64,000 bases of DNA from Actinomycetes bacterium (GCA_021846325.1 JAJZBX010000001.1:124001-188000), one strand, 5' to 3'; positions 26,161 to 35,520 are shown, counted from the first letter of the stretch. A program made the numbers and translations. Notes: a model not told the origin generated them from the letters alone.

Positions 26161-26528
26161 CGCAGGCTGATCAAGTCAATCACGAAGATCAGTGTCTCGC
26201 CCGGAGCGATGGCGCCACCGGCGCCACGGTCGCCGTAACCGAGGTGCGGCGGAATCACCAGTCGACGGCGCCCACCAACTCGCATGCCGACGAGGCCGCG
26301 ATCCCACCCAGCGATGACGTGGCCGTCACCGATGGCAAACGCGAACGGCTCGCCTCGGTCCCACGAGGAGTCAAATTGTTCGCCGCTCGAGTGGCTCACC
26401 CCGACGTAGTGAACCACGGCGGTGTGGCCCCGCTGGACGGTCGCCCCATCGCCGATCACGACATCGTCGATGACGAGGTCACTCGGTACGGGTCCGACGT
26501 GAGGTTCAACTTCGGGTTGGTTGGTCAC
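26157..26528 (-). CDS. FKBP-type peptidyl-prolyl isomerase
   Basis: A 123-residue single-domain FKBP: VIGDGATVQRGHTAVVHYVGV, FDSSWDRGEPFAFAIGDGHVIAGWDRGLVGMRVGGRRRLVIPPHLGYGDRGAGGAIAPGETLIFVIDLI. All the aromatic pocket positions are near-consensus. It catalyses cis-trans isomerisation at proline; no signal peptide, so cytoplasmic. It is 11 bp downstream of the DEAD-box helicase stop on the same strand, so probably co-transcribed. Confidence 0.95.
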   Translation of the reverse strand: MTNQPEVEPHVGPVPSDLVIDDVVIGDGATVQRGHTAVVHYVGVSHSSGEQFDSSWDRGEPFAFAIGDGHVIAGWDRGLVGMRVGGRRRLVIPPHLGYGDRGAGGAIAPGETLIFVIDLISLR

Positions 26529-26539
26529 GATCGTCGACG

Positions 26540-28156
26540 TTAGCGGCGCCGCGCACCGGTGACCACGACGCGAACGTTTCGTGCCTCTCGTCCCTTGGGA
26601 CCGGTTGCTTCGTCGTAGGCGATCGTCTGGCCCTGGCTCAGGGTGCGGAATCCGTCGCCGACAATGTTGGAGAAGTGGATGAACAAGTCGTCGCCCTTGT
26701 CGTCGCTGGCGAAGCCGAATCCTTTCGAGTCATTGAAGAAACTGACTACGGCCTGGCCCGCACCGAACCGCTGGGTGGTCGTGGGCGCACTCGCGTGACG
26801 AAGGTCCTCGCGCGGCGACCGGGTCTTCGTCGGTGCCACGTGGTGATTGTCGCTCGAGTTCGAACGGGGGCGGCGCGCGCTTCGATCGCGCGGTGCGTCG
26901 TTCGAGCGCGCGGTCGCTCGATCAACCCGAGTGGCGACGCCGCGTTGAGACTCGTTACCCGGGCGTGGACCGCGCGAACGTGTCGCCCGTTCGTCCAGTG
27001 GCTGTGCGGCGACTGCATCGTCGACGGCACCCAATCGCAACGGCGTCGCGTTCGCTGGCTCGTCGGCGGTGGCGGGTAGTCCCAGCGAGCGCTGCATGCG
27101 TCGAACATGTCCTGACACATCATCACTGACGAGGGAGATCACCGAGCCACTGGCGCCGGCTCGACCGGTGCGCCCAGAGCGGTGCAAGTAGTCCGTTGCC
27201 TGAGTCGGCGGGTCGTAGTGCACAACCACGGGGAGCAGATCGATATGAATGCCGCGCGCGGCGACGTCAGTCGCCACGAGCACGCGCGTCTCGCCGGCCT
27301 TCATGGATCGAAGTGCGCGTTCGCGCTGCGCCTGTGAACGGTCACCGTGCAACGCCACCGCGGAGACGCCACGTTCGCCGAGCTGGCGAGCGAGACGATC
27401 GGCACCATGCTTCGTGCGGGTAAAGACAATGGCGCGCTCGTACTGATTCGCAATGTCGGCGGTGACTTGGGGCCGCTGATCTCGTCCGACGCGCCAAAAG
27501 TAGTGGTCGACGTCGCTCGGCGCCGCTTCTCCCACGACGTCGTGGATGGCGGCGTCTCGGGTGAAGGCGCTGACCAGAGCCGAAACGTCCGGTCCCAGCG
27601 TGGCGGAGAACAACATGACGTGGCGATGGGTGGGAGTTGCTCCAACGATCCGTCGTACCGCCGGCAAGAAGCCCATGTCGGCCATGCGGTCAGCTTCGTC
27701 GACGACGACGGTAGTGACCGCGGAGAGATCAAGCATCCGCTGTTCGAGGAGGTCTTCGAGTCGACCCGGACACGCCACTACGAGGTCGACGCCGCTGTTG
27801 AGTGCCTTGCGCGTCGCGTTGTACGAGGTACCGCCGAAGATCGTGATAATTCGACGGCCCCGGTCATTGGTCAGCTGCGCCAGTTCCTTTTGCACCTGAC
27901 TCGCCAACTCTCGAGTCGGCACGAGGATGAGGCCGAGCGGCTGGCGAGGACGGGCGGTGCCGATTCGAGCGAGCATCGGTAGGCCGAACGCCAGGGTCTT
28001 GCCAGACCCCGTGACGGCCTTGCCCACCACGTCACGCCCGGCCAGGGCATCGGGAATCGCGGCAACCTGAATGGGGAACGCGTCGCTGATGCCACGCGCG
28101 CGCAGACGTTCGACCAGGTTGACGGGCACGCCGAGATCGGCGAAGGATACAGACAC
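26540..28156 (-). CDS. DEAD-box RNA helicase fused to a C-terminal cold-shock domain
   Basis: A 538-residue protein. Residues about 1-370 form a two-lobe helicase: Q-motif FPIQVAAIPDALAGRD, GSGKTLAF, DEADRMADMGF, LFSATLGPD, RGIHIDLLPVVVHYDPP and HRSGRTGRAG. A disordered Arg-rich linker (about 375-465) follows. The last roughly 65 residues are a cold-shock OB fold, GQAVVSFFNDSKGFGFASDDKGDDLFIHFSNI. GTG 28156 with AGGAG 8 nt upstream is the start; the track start reads into the leader. Likely unwinds structured RNA in ribosome or mRNA metabolism; the fused CSD should add single-strand RNA binding. Confidence 0.9.
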   Translation of the reverse strand: MSVSFADLGVPVNLVERLRARGISDAFPIQVAAIPDALAGRDVVGKAVTGSGKTLAFGLPMLARIGTARPRQPLGLILVPTRELASQVQKELAQLTNDRGRRIITIFGGTSYNATRKALNSGVDLVVACPGRLEDLLEQRMLDLSAVTTVVVDEADRMADMGFLPAVRRIVGATPTHRHVMLFSATLGPDVSALVSAFTRDAAIHDVVGEAAPSDVDHYFWRVGRDQRPQVTADIANQYERAIVFTRTKHGADRLARQLGERGVSAVALHGDRSQAQRERALRSMKAGETRVLVATDVAARGIHIDLLPVVVHYDPPTQATDYLHRSGRTGRAGASGSVISLVSDDVSGHVRRMQRSLGLPATADEPANATPLRLGAVDDAVAAQPLDERATRSRGPRPGNESQRGVATRVDRATARSNDAPRDRSARRPRSNSSDNHHVAPTKTRSPREDLRHASAPTTTQRFGAGQAVVSFFNDSKGFGFASDDKGDDLFIHFSNIVGDGFRTLSQGQTIAYDEATGPKGREARNVRVVVTGARRR

Positions 28157-28275
28157 GATGACTCCTATGAGTTGAGGTGAGCCCAACTCGATATGCCACG
28201 GTCGAATCGGTCTCCACCGCTAGGTGCGGTGAACGCTCGTGAGAGCCTAGCAGGATGGCGCGACCCTTCGAGCGG

Positions 28276-28355
28276 TGCGGGCGGAGGGACTCGAACCCAC
28301 ACTCCGAAGAACTGGTACCTAAAACCAGCGCGTCTGCCAATTCCGCCACGCCCGC
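28276..28355 (-). tRNA. tRNA-Leu (anticodon UAG)
   Basis: The minus strand folds into a tRNA: acceptor GCGGGCG/CGCCCGC, D-arm with AATTGGCAGAC, anticodon stem CTGGT/ACCAG with loop TTTAGGT (anticodon TAG), a long class II variable arm, and TTCGAGT T-loop. One U-U mismatch occurs in the T-stem. The 3' CCA is not encoded (ACCG follows). Confidence 0.93.
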
Positions 28356-28415
28356 GAGGACACCACCTTAGGTGTCTCGGGGAGGCAGTGCACTTTAGTC
28401 CAGTAGATTGTGACT

Positions 28416-29003
28416 ATGAAGAACTCCGCCATGGCCGAAGGGCTCGGAACGAATGACCTCAATCAGCGACTTCTGCGCGAGCGAATCGTCTTCCTCGGCT
28501 CCCAAGTGGACCAAAGCACGGCGAATCGGATCTGCGCTGAACTGTTGTTGCTCGAAGCCGAAGACCGAGATCGTGATATCAGCCTCTACATCAATTCCCC
28601 GGGGGGCTCGGTGACCGACGGGCTGGCCATTTACGACACGATGCAGTACGTCAACTGTGACATTCGGACGATCTGCGTGGGTATGGCCGCGTCGATGGGA
28701 CAGTTTCTCCTGTGCGCCGGAACGCCCGGTAAGCGGTTCTCGTTGCCCCACAGTCGAATTTTGATGCATCAGCCGTCAGCCGGTGGCATGCAGGGTCAGG
28801 CGTCGGACATTGCGATCCAGGCCGAGCAGATCGTGTACATGAAGAAGATGTTGGCCGAACGGATTTCGTTTCACACCGGTCAACCGGTGGAGCGAATCGA
28901 AGCGGACTCGGATCGGGACCGGTGGTTCACGGCACAGGAGGCGGTCGAGTACGGGTTCATCGACGCCGTCATCGATCGTTCGGTGACCCGACAAGGGGCC
29001 TAG
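28416..29003 (+). CDS. clpP: ATP-dependent Clp protease proteolytic subunit
   Basis: A 195-residue ClpP. The catalytic triad is visible: Ser93 in GMAASMGQF, His in [12 protein letters not shown], Asp in [37 protein letters not shown] is the family opening of the head domain. No Shine-Dalgarno precedes ATG 28416, and a transcript starting close to the ATG is possible. It lies away from clpX and tig, which is unlike the common clpP1-clpP2-clpX arrangement; a second clpP is likely elsewhere. Its stop overlaps the polysaccharide-exporter permease. Confidence 0.95.
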   Translation: MKNSAMAEGLGTNDLNQRLLRERIVFLGSQVDQSTANRICAELLLLEAEDRDRDISLYINSPGGSVTDGLAIYDTMQYVNCDIRTICVGMAASMGQFLLCAGTPGKRFSLPHSRILMHQPSAGGMQGQASDIAIQAEQIVYMKKMLAERISFHTGQPVERIEADSDRDRWFTAQEAVEYGFIDAVIDRSVTRQGA

Positions 29004-29932
29004 TGGGCGACGTTCCGCCGACGGTGCGGCGGTCGTTGGCCGCCTCACCGGTGCGCATCGTCAGCGCCCGACCGAGCCTGCGTACGCGTCTGATCAATCT
29101 GTTCGAACGTCGCGAGTTGCTCCATAGCCTCATCACGTCCGACATCCGGATCAAATACAAGGGATCAGCGCTCGGTCTCTTCTGGTCGATGCTTTCACCA
29201 GCGCTAACGCTCGCTACGTACTATCTCGTCTTCTCGGTCTTTTTGAAGAACGGGATCCCTGACTTCGTCGTCTACCTGTTCGCCGGCCTCATCGTCTGGA
29301 ATATGTTTCAGAGCGCGGTGAGCACCGCGACCGGGGTCATCGTGGACCGAGCGGGCCTCGTGAAGAAGGTCTCGTTTCCGCGGGAGATTTTGGCGCTTTC
29401 GAACGTTGGAGCATCGGTCATTTACTTCGTGATCCAAATCGCGGTGCTCGGCGTGTTCCTCGCGATCATTGGCTACGCACCGGCCTGGGGATTTCTCTGG
29501 CTCTTGCCGGTTTCCTTCGCCGCGCTCTATTTGCTCACCGCGTCGATCGCCGTGGTCATGTCGGCCGTTACGGTATATCTGCGCGACGTTCGCCACCTCA
29601 TGGACGTCGTGTTGCAGCTCTGGTTTTGGGTCTCGCCCGTCGTGTACTCGTACGAAAACTCGATTGCGCCCGCCCTGCGAGCGCGCGGCCTCACCGCCTT
29701 GTACTTCATCAATCCGATGACGCCGATCATTCTCACGCTCCAGCGAATCTTCTACGTCCACACGACGGTTCGATCGACCACGACCGGTTTGACGTTGCAC
29801 ATCTTGCCCACCTGGTCACTCGCCACGTTCGCCCTAGTGAACGGCGCACTGCTCGTCTTCGCCGGTCTACTCTTCCTCGTCGCGCTGGTTATCTTCGGGC
29901 GGCTCGAAGGCAATTTCGAGTCGGAGCTGTAG
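29003..29932 (+). CDS. ABC-2 type polysaccharide export permease (Wzm/TagG-like)
   Basis: A 309-residue six-helix permease. LFERRELLHSLITSDIRIKYKGSALGLFWSMLSPALTLATYYLVFS is the diagnostic N-terminus of O-antigen/teichoic-acid exporters, followed by VKKVSFPREILALSNVGAS and LQLWFWVSPVVYSYENSI. Pairs with the Wzt-like ATPase downstream to flip a lipid-linked glycan across the membrane. GTG 29003 overlaps the clpP stop; the track start at 28922 lies inside clpP. Confidence 0.88.
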   Translation: MGDVPPTVRRSLAASPVRIVSARPSLRTRLINLFERRELLHSLITSDIRIKYKGSALGLFWSMLSPALTLATYYLVFSVFLKNGIPDFVVYLFAGLIVWNMFQSAVSTATGVIVDRAGLVKKVSFPREILALSNVGASVIYFVIQIAVLGVFLAIIGYAPAWGFLWLLPVSFAALYLLTASIAVVMSAVTVYLRDVRHLMDVVLQLWFWVSPVVYSYENSIAPALRARGLTALYFINPMTPIILTLQRIFYVHTTVRSTTTGLTLHILPTWSLATFALVNGALLVFAGLLFLVALVIFGRLEGNFESEL

Positions 29933-31080
29933 TGGTGAACGCCATTGAAGTTGACGGTATCGCGAAGCGATTCACGATCCACCACGAGCGCAGTCAAACG
30001 CTCAAGGAGCGCATACTGCATCCCCGGTCGGGGTCGTCGGAAGAGTTTGATGCTCTCGTCGACATCAACTTCGTGGTGGACCAAGGTGAAACCTTGGGTA
30101 TTGTCGGCCACAACGGTTCTGGAAAATCAACGTTATTGAAGTGCATCTGTGGGGTGTTGCAGCCAACCACCGGCCAGATTCGTCTTCGCGGCAATCTCGC
30201 GGCGCTCCTGGAGTTAGGCGCCGGGTTTCAGCACGAGCTCTCGGGCCGTGACAACGTGTACCTCTACGGATCCATGCTCGGCTTCACCCACAAGATGGTC
30301 GACCAGATCTTCGATGACGTTGTCGCCTTTAGCGAACTCGAACATTTCATTGACACGCCGGTGAAGTTCTACTCGAGCGGGATGTACGTGCGGTTAGCCT
30401 TCGCCGTCGCGGTAAACGTCGATCCCGACATCTTGGTGGTTGACGAGGTGCTGGCCGTCGGCGACGAGCGATTCCAAGCGAAATGCATCGATCGAATCCG
30501 TCACTTTCAACGTGAGGGACGCACGATCTTGCTCGTCACGCACCAAGCCGATACGGTGCGCGCGATCTGTGATCGCGCCATTGTCCTTGATCAGGGCCAC
30601 ATGGTGGCCGACGGTCCCGTGACCGATTCACTGCGGATATTCCGCGAACGACTGTTGGGTGACGTGGCCGATCACCGACCCGCGGGTGCGGGCTCCGTTC
30701 GCATCGACGGCGTGTCGAGCGACACGGGCGCATTCGAGGTGCGTCACGGGGCCGGAATGTCCATCGTCGTTTCCTTTACCAGCGACCGCGCGGTCAGCGG
30801 CAATCTGGTCTTGGAAGTGTTTACGCGAACGGGTCTGCTGGTGAGTCGAAACGACGCGCAGTCGGCGCCGGTGACGCTTCGCCCCGGTACGAACCGAGTG
30901 GGCGTTGCGTTCTCGAATGTCCCGCTGCTCGATGGCGTGTACGACCTCAACGTGGGTCTGGTCGAGCCCGAGGGCGCCACGGTGATTGCCTGGAGCGAGA
31001 AGGCGGCATCACTCCAGGTTCTTTACGATGGTCGAGCTGGGGGCGTCGTGGCCATTGATTCGTCCATCACGCAGTCGTAG
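29932..31080 (+). CDS. Polysaccharide export ABC ATPase with C-terminal glycan-binding domain (Wzt-like)
   Basis: A 382-residue ATPase. Walker A GHNGSGKST, signature FYSSGMYVRLAFAVAV and Walker B ILVVDEVLAVGD are all typical of the Wzt/TagH branch; LKERILHPRSG at the N-terminus is too. The last about 150 residues form a beta-sandwich Wzt_C domain, which in E. coli O9a binds the polymer end before export. Tandem GTG codons at 29932/29935; the first overlaps the permease stop. The exported glycan is unknown; no glycosyltransferases are adjacent. Confidence 0.9.
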   Translation: MVNAIEVDGIAKRFTIHHERSQTLKERILHPRSGSSEEFDALVDINFVVDQGETLGIVGHNGSGKSTLLKCICGVLQPTTGQIRLRGNLAALLELGAGFQHELSGRDNVYLYGSMLGFTHKMVDQIFDDVVAFSELEHFIDTPVKFYSSGMYVRLAFAVAVNVDPDILVVDEVLAVGDERFQAKCIDRIRHFQREGRTILLVTHQADTVRAICDRAIVLDQGHMVADGPVTDSLRIFRERLLGDVADHRPAGAGSVRIDGVSSDTGAFEVRHGAGMSIVVSFTSDRAVSGNLVLEVFTRTGLLVSRNDAQSAPVTLRPGTNRVGVAFSNVPLLDGVYDLNVGLVEPEGATVIAWSEKAASLQVLYDGRAGGVVAIDSSITQS

Positions 31081-31756
31081 GGGCTTCGGACGTTAAGCGC
31101 GGATAACGTCGCAACGAGCCGAGGCGCCCTAATCGTCCGGCGTTGATCGGATAGGTGGCGACGCGAAGTAGCCGTCGGTCGCCGCGGGAGTTCCCGTAGG
31201 CGTAGATGATCGGTTCGGTGGCGTAATTACGTTCCGCGATCCAGTCCGAGAGTCGGCGCATCTTCTCCGACCCGCGGCAGTTGCGTCCGAGGTAGCCGCC
31301 GGTCAGACGACCGAGTGGGTCCGTGGCGAGCCGCGTGCCGAGTGCCCCGAGCGCGCCGAGTTGTTCGCCAACCACCGCCACGTACAGTTGGGGCGACGCT
31401 GACACAATCACGACGTCGTGCCCCTGGAGGAGGTGCCAGCGAAGCCGCCCCAGGGTCTTGGGTCGAAGTCGTTGCTCGAGGTGATCGAGAATGAACGCGT
31501 GCGAACGCGACGTGACCTCGGCCTCATCGCGCCCGGCCAGCAGTCGCAGGAAGAGTCGCTCCTTGGCACGGTCGGCGCTCGGACCGCTGCGCACCGCGCC
31601 GACGCCCAAGGGAATCGCGAGCCGCAGCGCCGCCGCGAAGGTCCGTCCGCCCCCGGCGATCCAACGGAGCCAACGAAAGACGCTGCCGCCTTCGGTCAGC
31701 GTCCCGTCGAGATCGAATGCGGCGACGACGGGCGCGGCGGTCTCGTCTTCAGTCAC
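31067..31756 (-). CDS. HAD-IB family phosphatase
   Basis: A 229-residue HAD-IB phosphatase related to SerB: motif I AFDLDGTLTEGGSVFRWLRW, motif II VIVSASPQLYV, and motif III/IV LGRNCRGSEKMRRL with YAYGNSRGDRRLL. A hydrophobic stretch FAAALRLAIPLGVGAV lies in the cap as in membrane-associated members. HAD-IB enzymes act on phosphoserine or on lipid-related phosphates. The stop overlaps the end of the convergent Wzt-like gene. Confidence 0.82.
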   Translation of the reverse strand: MTEDETAAPVVAAFDLDGTLTEGGSVFRWLRWIAGGGRTFAAALRLAIPLGVGAVRSGPSADRAKERLFLRLLAGRDEAEVTSRSHAFILDHLEQRLRPKTLGRLRWHLLQGHDVVIVSASPQLYVAVVGEQLGALGALGTRLATDPLGRLTGGYLGRNCRGSEKMRRLSDWIAERNYATEPIIYAYGNSRGDRRLLRVATYPINAGRLGRLGSLRRYPRLTSEAPTTA

Positions 31757-31958
31757 CGCTCTAGTTTCTCACAGCGTGTGACCTACTTGGACCCACCGAT
31801 TCACAGTCGCCACATAGAACAAAGCCCATGAGCTCGACGCGGCGACGCGACGCCCGCGAATCCGACGCTGTGGCCAAAGATCGCGTGGGGTCATCGACGA
31901 CTCCCGATATGCTGGCGCCGCAGTTGTTGGATTGACCACGCAACCACAAGGAGTCAAC

Positions 31959-32594
31959 ATGTCGATTCGCCTCGGTGACCTAGCCCCCGACTTCTCAGCG
32001 GACACTACGGATGGCCCGATCAACTTTTACGAATGGCTCGGTGACAGTTGGGGAATTCTCTTTTCGCACCCCAAGGATTTCACACCGGTGTGCACGACCG
32101 AACTGGGCGCCTTCGCGGCTCGCAAGGCAGAATTCGACCGTCGAAACACCAAGATCATCGGCGTGTCGGTCGACGATGTCGCCTCGCACCAACAGTGGAA
32201 GGGCGACATCGCCGAAACCCAGGGAACGCCGCTTAACTTTCCTATCATCGGCGACGAGGAGCGTAAAGTCGCTGGCCTCTACGACATGATTCACCCCAAC
32301 GCCAACGATACGTTGACGGTGCGCAGCGTGTTCATCATCGGTCCCGACAAGAAGGTGAAGTTGACGCTGACCTATCCGGCGTCGACCGGACGCAATATCG
32401 ACGAGATAATTCGCGTCCTCGACTCACTGCAACTGGTGGCGGGCTACTCGGTGGCCACGCCGGTCAACTGGCGTGACGGTGACGACGTGATCATTGCGAA
32501 CTCGATATCGGACGACGAAGCCAAGACGAAGTTTCCTAAGGGCTTTCGCAAGTTGAAGGACTATCTGCGGCTCACCCCACAGCCGAACAAGTGA
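31959..32594 (+). CDS. 1-Cys peroxiredoxin (Prx6-type)
   Basis: A 211-residue peroxidase: FSHPKDFTPVCTTELGAFA contains the peroxidatic Cys45; the remaining Prx6 features GVSVDDVASHQQWKGDI, FPIIGDEERKVAGLYDMIHPNANDTLTVRSVFIIGPDKKVKL and the extended C-terminal dimer arm VNWRDGDDVIIA are complete. It reduces peroxides with an external thiol. ATG 31959 follows ACAAGGAGTCAAC, a near-perfect ribosome site; the track's 31932 start is not needed. Confidence 0.95.
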   Translation: MSIRLGDLAPDFSADTTDGPINFYEWLGDSWGILFSHPKDFTPVCTTELGAFAARKAEFDRRNTKIIGVSVDDVASHQQWKGDIAETQGTPLNFPIIGDEERKVAGLYDMIHPNANDTLTVRSVFIIGPDKKVKLTLTYPASTGRNIDEIIRVLDSLQLVAGYSVATPVNWRDGDDVIIANSISDDEAKTKFPKGFRKLKDYLRLTPQPNK

Positions 32595-32603
32595 GGTGAG
32601 TGT

Positions 32604-32634
32604 GGTCGCGGCACGCGGCACGCGGGCCGCGACC
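32604..32634 (+). terminator. GC-rich hairpin after peroxiredoxin gene (possible terminator)
   Basis: GGTCGCGG pairs with CCGCGACC (8 bp) around a 15-nt loop, 10 bp past the stop. No T-tract follows, so intrinsic termination is uncertain; it may stabilise the mRNA end. Confidence 0.3.
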
Positions 32635-32729
32635 GCGCGACGTCGGTGAGTGGGCACTTGGAATCCCCAGGTGATTCTTCACTTCCGGCGACGTCATTCG
32701 CCGCACTCGGCTAGGGGTAAGGCGGGTGC

Positions 32730-34481
32730 CTAGTCGGATGAAACTCGCAACAGTGCCTCGCGCAGTGCCCGCTTGAGCACTTTGCCCTGTGGGTTTCGCG
32801 GTAATGGTTCACCACGAAAGAAGTACTTGGTGGGAATCTCGAATCTCGCGAGCCGATGGGTCACGTGCTTACTCAACTCCTCGGCCCGAATCTGTCGGCC
32901 CGGACGCAAGACAACAACCGCGGCTACTTCTTCACCAAGGGTCGGGTGAGGGAGTCCGATAACCGCGCAGTCCGCGACGTCGGGGTGCTCGAAGAGGGCG
33001 GCCTCGACGATGACCGAGTAGACGTTTTCGCCGCCTCGGATTATCACGTCCTTGGCGCGATCGACAATGTAGATGAATCCCTCCTCGTCGATGCGAGCCA
33101 CGTCACCAGTGTGCAACCAGCCGGCGGTGAACGATCGCGCGGTTTCTTCGGGTTTGTTCCAGTAGCCTCGCACGACGTTGGGTCCCTTGATCCAGAGTTC
33201 ACCGACGACACCCGGGTCGTTCATCGTCGGGGGTTCTTCACCCTCATACCCGTCGGGAACGACCGCGACCTCGCAAACGGGAACGACCGTCCCGCAACTA
33301 GTCGGTCGGAAGACGTAGTCGGGTCCGGTGTTGAGCGCCACCGCGGCCGCGGTTTCGGTGAGCCCATAGCCGTTTCCCGGCTGCGCGAGATTGAAGGCGC
33401 CGCGAATTCGCCGGACGAGTTCCGGTGGTGCCGGCGCACCACCGTAGGAGACGAGGCGCACGCTCGAGACGTCGTAGTTGGAAAAGTCCGGGTGGTCGAG
33501 AATTTGCATGACGACGGTCGGCACGCCACCAATGGTTGTGATGCGCTCGCGCTCGATGATCGCCAACGCTTCGCCGGGATCGAAGTGGTGGGTCATGACG
33601 AGCTTGCCACCGCTGGCCGTGCAGATGACCATCACGGCTAGACAACCCGTGGCGTGGAACAGCGGGATGTTGAGCAAATTGGCGCTCGGTCCACCTTGGA
33701 TGGCTTGGTCGCCGTCGTCGCCCAAGCGCAGCGTTGATCGTTGGCCAATGAAGAAGAGATTCATCAAATTGGTTACGACGTTGCGGTGCGTGCCGATGGC
33801 GCCCTTGGGGTGGCCGGTCGTACCCGAGGTGTAGAACATCGTCGCGTCGTCGTCCGCATCGATGGCGATATCGACGGGCGTGATCGCTTGGTCAACGGAT
33901 CCCAGATATTCATCGAACGACAAGATCTGCACGCGTGTATGAGGTGACAGAGCGCGCACCTGGCCGGGAACATCGGACATGACGACCACGGTGGTTAGGT
34001 GGTCCAATTCGTCGAAGAGAGGCCGAACCCGGTCCAGTCGCTCTTCGTCGACGAAGGCGACACGCGTACCCGAGTCGGCGAGCCCGTAACGCAGTTCCTC
34101 GGTGGTCCACCACGCGTTCAGTGGCACGACAATCGCCCCGGCACTGACGATGCCCCAGAACGCACTCACCCACGACGGGAGATTTCGCGACGCGATGGCC
34201 ACACGGTCCCCAGCCTCGACGCCACCGTCACGCAATCGATGCGAGAGCGTCGCGGCGATCCGGAAGTGCTCATCGAACGTGATCCGCTGACTACCGTAGA
34301 TGAGGAACTCTCGCTCGCCGTGACGAAGCGACAGGTTGAGCACCTCGCGCAGGTTGCCGGGTGCGTGCTTCCAAACCGACATTTCGATTCCCCGCACCAC
34401 TTGCCGCTCGGTTTCGAAAAGTTGCCCCGCCGACGTCAAGGTGGCGGTGGCGGCGGCCAGCGACAGGTGCGGCTCACTCAT
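32730..34481 (-). CDS. Acyl-CoA synthetase (AMP-forming, class I adenylate-forming)
   Basis: A 583-residue ANL enzyme that activates a carboxylic (probably fatty) acid as acyl-AMP then acyl-CoA. ATP loop TMFYTSGTTGHPKGAIGTH, GYGLTETAAAVALN, the hinge region GWLHTGDVARIDEEGFIYIVDRAKDVIIRGGENVY, and the catalytic Lys in RNPQGKVLKRALRE are all present. The substrate cannot be read. Start ATG 34481 (MSEPHLS) overlaps the end of orn; the track start 34685 lies inside orn. Confidence 0.92.
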   Translation of the reverse strand: MSEPHLSLAAATATLTSAGQLFETERQVVRGIEMSVWKHAPGNLREVLNLSLRHGEREFLIYGSQRITFDEHFRIAATLSHRLRDGGVEAGDRVAIASRNLPSWVSAFWGIVSAGAIVVPLNAWWTTEELRYGLADSGTRVAFVDEERLDRVRPLFDELDHLTTVVVMSDVPGQVRALSPHTRVQILSFDEYLGSVDQAITPVDIAIDADDDATMFYTSGTTGHPKGAIGTHRNVVTNLMNLFFIGQRSTLRLGDDGDQAIQGGPSANLLNIPLFHATGCLAVMVICTASGGKLVMTHHFDPGEALAIIERERITTIGGVPTVVMQILDHPDFSNYDVSSVRLVSYGGAPAPPELVRRIRGAFNLAQPGNGYGLTETAAAVALNTGPDYVFRPTSCGTVVPVCEVAVVPDGYEGEEPPTMNDPGVVGELWIKGPNVVRGYWNKPEETARSFTAGWLHTGDVARIDEEGFIYIVDRAKDVIIRGGENVYSVIVEAALFEHPDVADCAVIGLPHPTLGEEVAAVVVLRPGRQIRAEELSKHVTHRLARFEIPTKYFFRGEPLPRNPQGKVLKRALREALLRVSSD

Positions 34482-35037
34482 GTGGAACGTCGGTCGTTGG
34501 CGCTGGCTTGGGAAAGAGCCGATCTCGATAGTGAGCGAGTTCCTCGATCGACTCTCTGATGTCGTCGAGTGCCCGGTGGCTGGATTCCTTATCGGGCAGT
34601 TCGGCGAGCACGTCGGGATGCCAGCGTCGCGCAAGTTCTTTGATCGTAGAGACGTCAACGTTGCGGTAGTGAAAGAAGGATTCAAGCTCGGGCATGTACT
34701 CCTGGAGAAACCGACGGTCAGTGCCTATCGAATTGCCACAAAGGGGAACGGTCCCTGGATCACTGATGTACTCGCGTAAGAACGCCAACGTCAACTGCTC
34801 AGCCTCGGACACCGTGACCGTGGACTGGCGAATAGCGTGGAGCAGCCCTGACTTCGAGTGCATTCGTGTTACGAAGTCACCCATATGTTCGAGCTGCTCC
34901 GCGGTGGCTCCGATGACGAGGTCTGGACCCTCCGCAACGATAGTGAGGTGGTCATCGGTAATGATGGTCGCGATCTCCACGATCACGTGGCGATCTGGTT
35001 CGAGTCCGGTCATCTCCAGGTCCATCCACGCGAGCAT
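34474..35037 (-). CDS. orn: Oligoribonuclease
   Basis: A 187-residue DEDDh exonuclease that clears 2- to 5-nt RNA (and pGpG). Exo I WMDLEMTGLEPDRHVIVEIATI, Exo II LCGNSIGTDRRFLQEYMPELE with YRNVDVSTIKEL, and Exo III SHRALDDIRESIEEL carry the metal-binding acids and His. Overlaps the acyl-CoA synthetase start by 8 bp, so the two may be co-translated although functionally unrelated. Confidence 0.96.
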   Translation of the reverse strand: MLAWMDLEMTGLEPDRHVIVEIATIITDDHLTIVAEGPDLVIGATAEQLEHMGDFVTRMHSKSGLLHAIRQSTVTVSEAEQLTLAFLREYISDPGTVPLCGNSIGTDRRFLQEYMPELESFFHYRNVDVSTIKELARRWHPDVLAELPDKESSHRALDDIRESIEELAHYRDRLFPKPAPTTDVPHE

Positions 35038-35085
35038 GGACCGACACTATCGAAGTACCCGGACGAGGGAAGTATCCTTCGCGCC

Positions 35086-35520
35086 ATGGATATCCCCATC
35101 ACCAAACTGCGTGACGTGGCAGTTGTGCCAAGTCGCGCGCACGAAGGCGACGCCGGATTCGACCTGGTTGCCGTGGAATCCCATCGACTTGCACCACGCG
35201 GCGGCCGTGCGCTCGTTGGCACCGGCGTCGCCGTCGCCATTCCGGCGGGTTTTGGTGGCTTCGTTCTGCCCCGCAGTGGCTTGGCTCTTCGACACGGAAT
35301 CACCTGCGCTAATGCCCCGGGCCTGATTGATTCGGGTTACCGCGGCGAGGTCAAGGTGGCGCTGGTGAACCTCGACCCGGATAACGACTACGTCGTGCAC
35401 GAAGGCGATCGGATCGCCCAACTTGTCGTGATGCCGGTAGCGACCATTGACTTCCGGCTTGTCGAACGGTTACCCGTCTCGAATCGTGGCGCGGGAGGAT
35501 TTGGGAGTTCAGGTCGATAG
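35086..35520 (+). CDS. dut: dUTP pyrophosphatase
   Basis: A 144-residue trimeric dUTPase that makes dUMP and keeps uracil out of DNA. All five motifs can be followed: HEGDAGFDL, LPRSGLALRHGI, NAPGLIDSGYRGEVKVALVN, EGDRIAQLV and the P-loop-like RGAGGFGSSG. ATG 35086; the track's 34858 start overlaps orn on the other strand. Divergent from orn over 48 bp. Confidence 0.96.
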   Translation: MDIPITKLRDVAVVPSRAHEGDAGFDLVAVESHRLAPRGGRALVGTGVAVAIPAGFGGFVLPRSGLALRHGITCANAPGLIDSGYRGEVKVALVNLDPDNDYVVHEGDRIAQLVVMPVATIDFRLVERLPVSNRGAGGFGSSGR

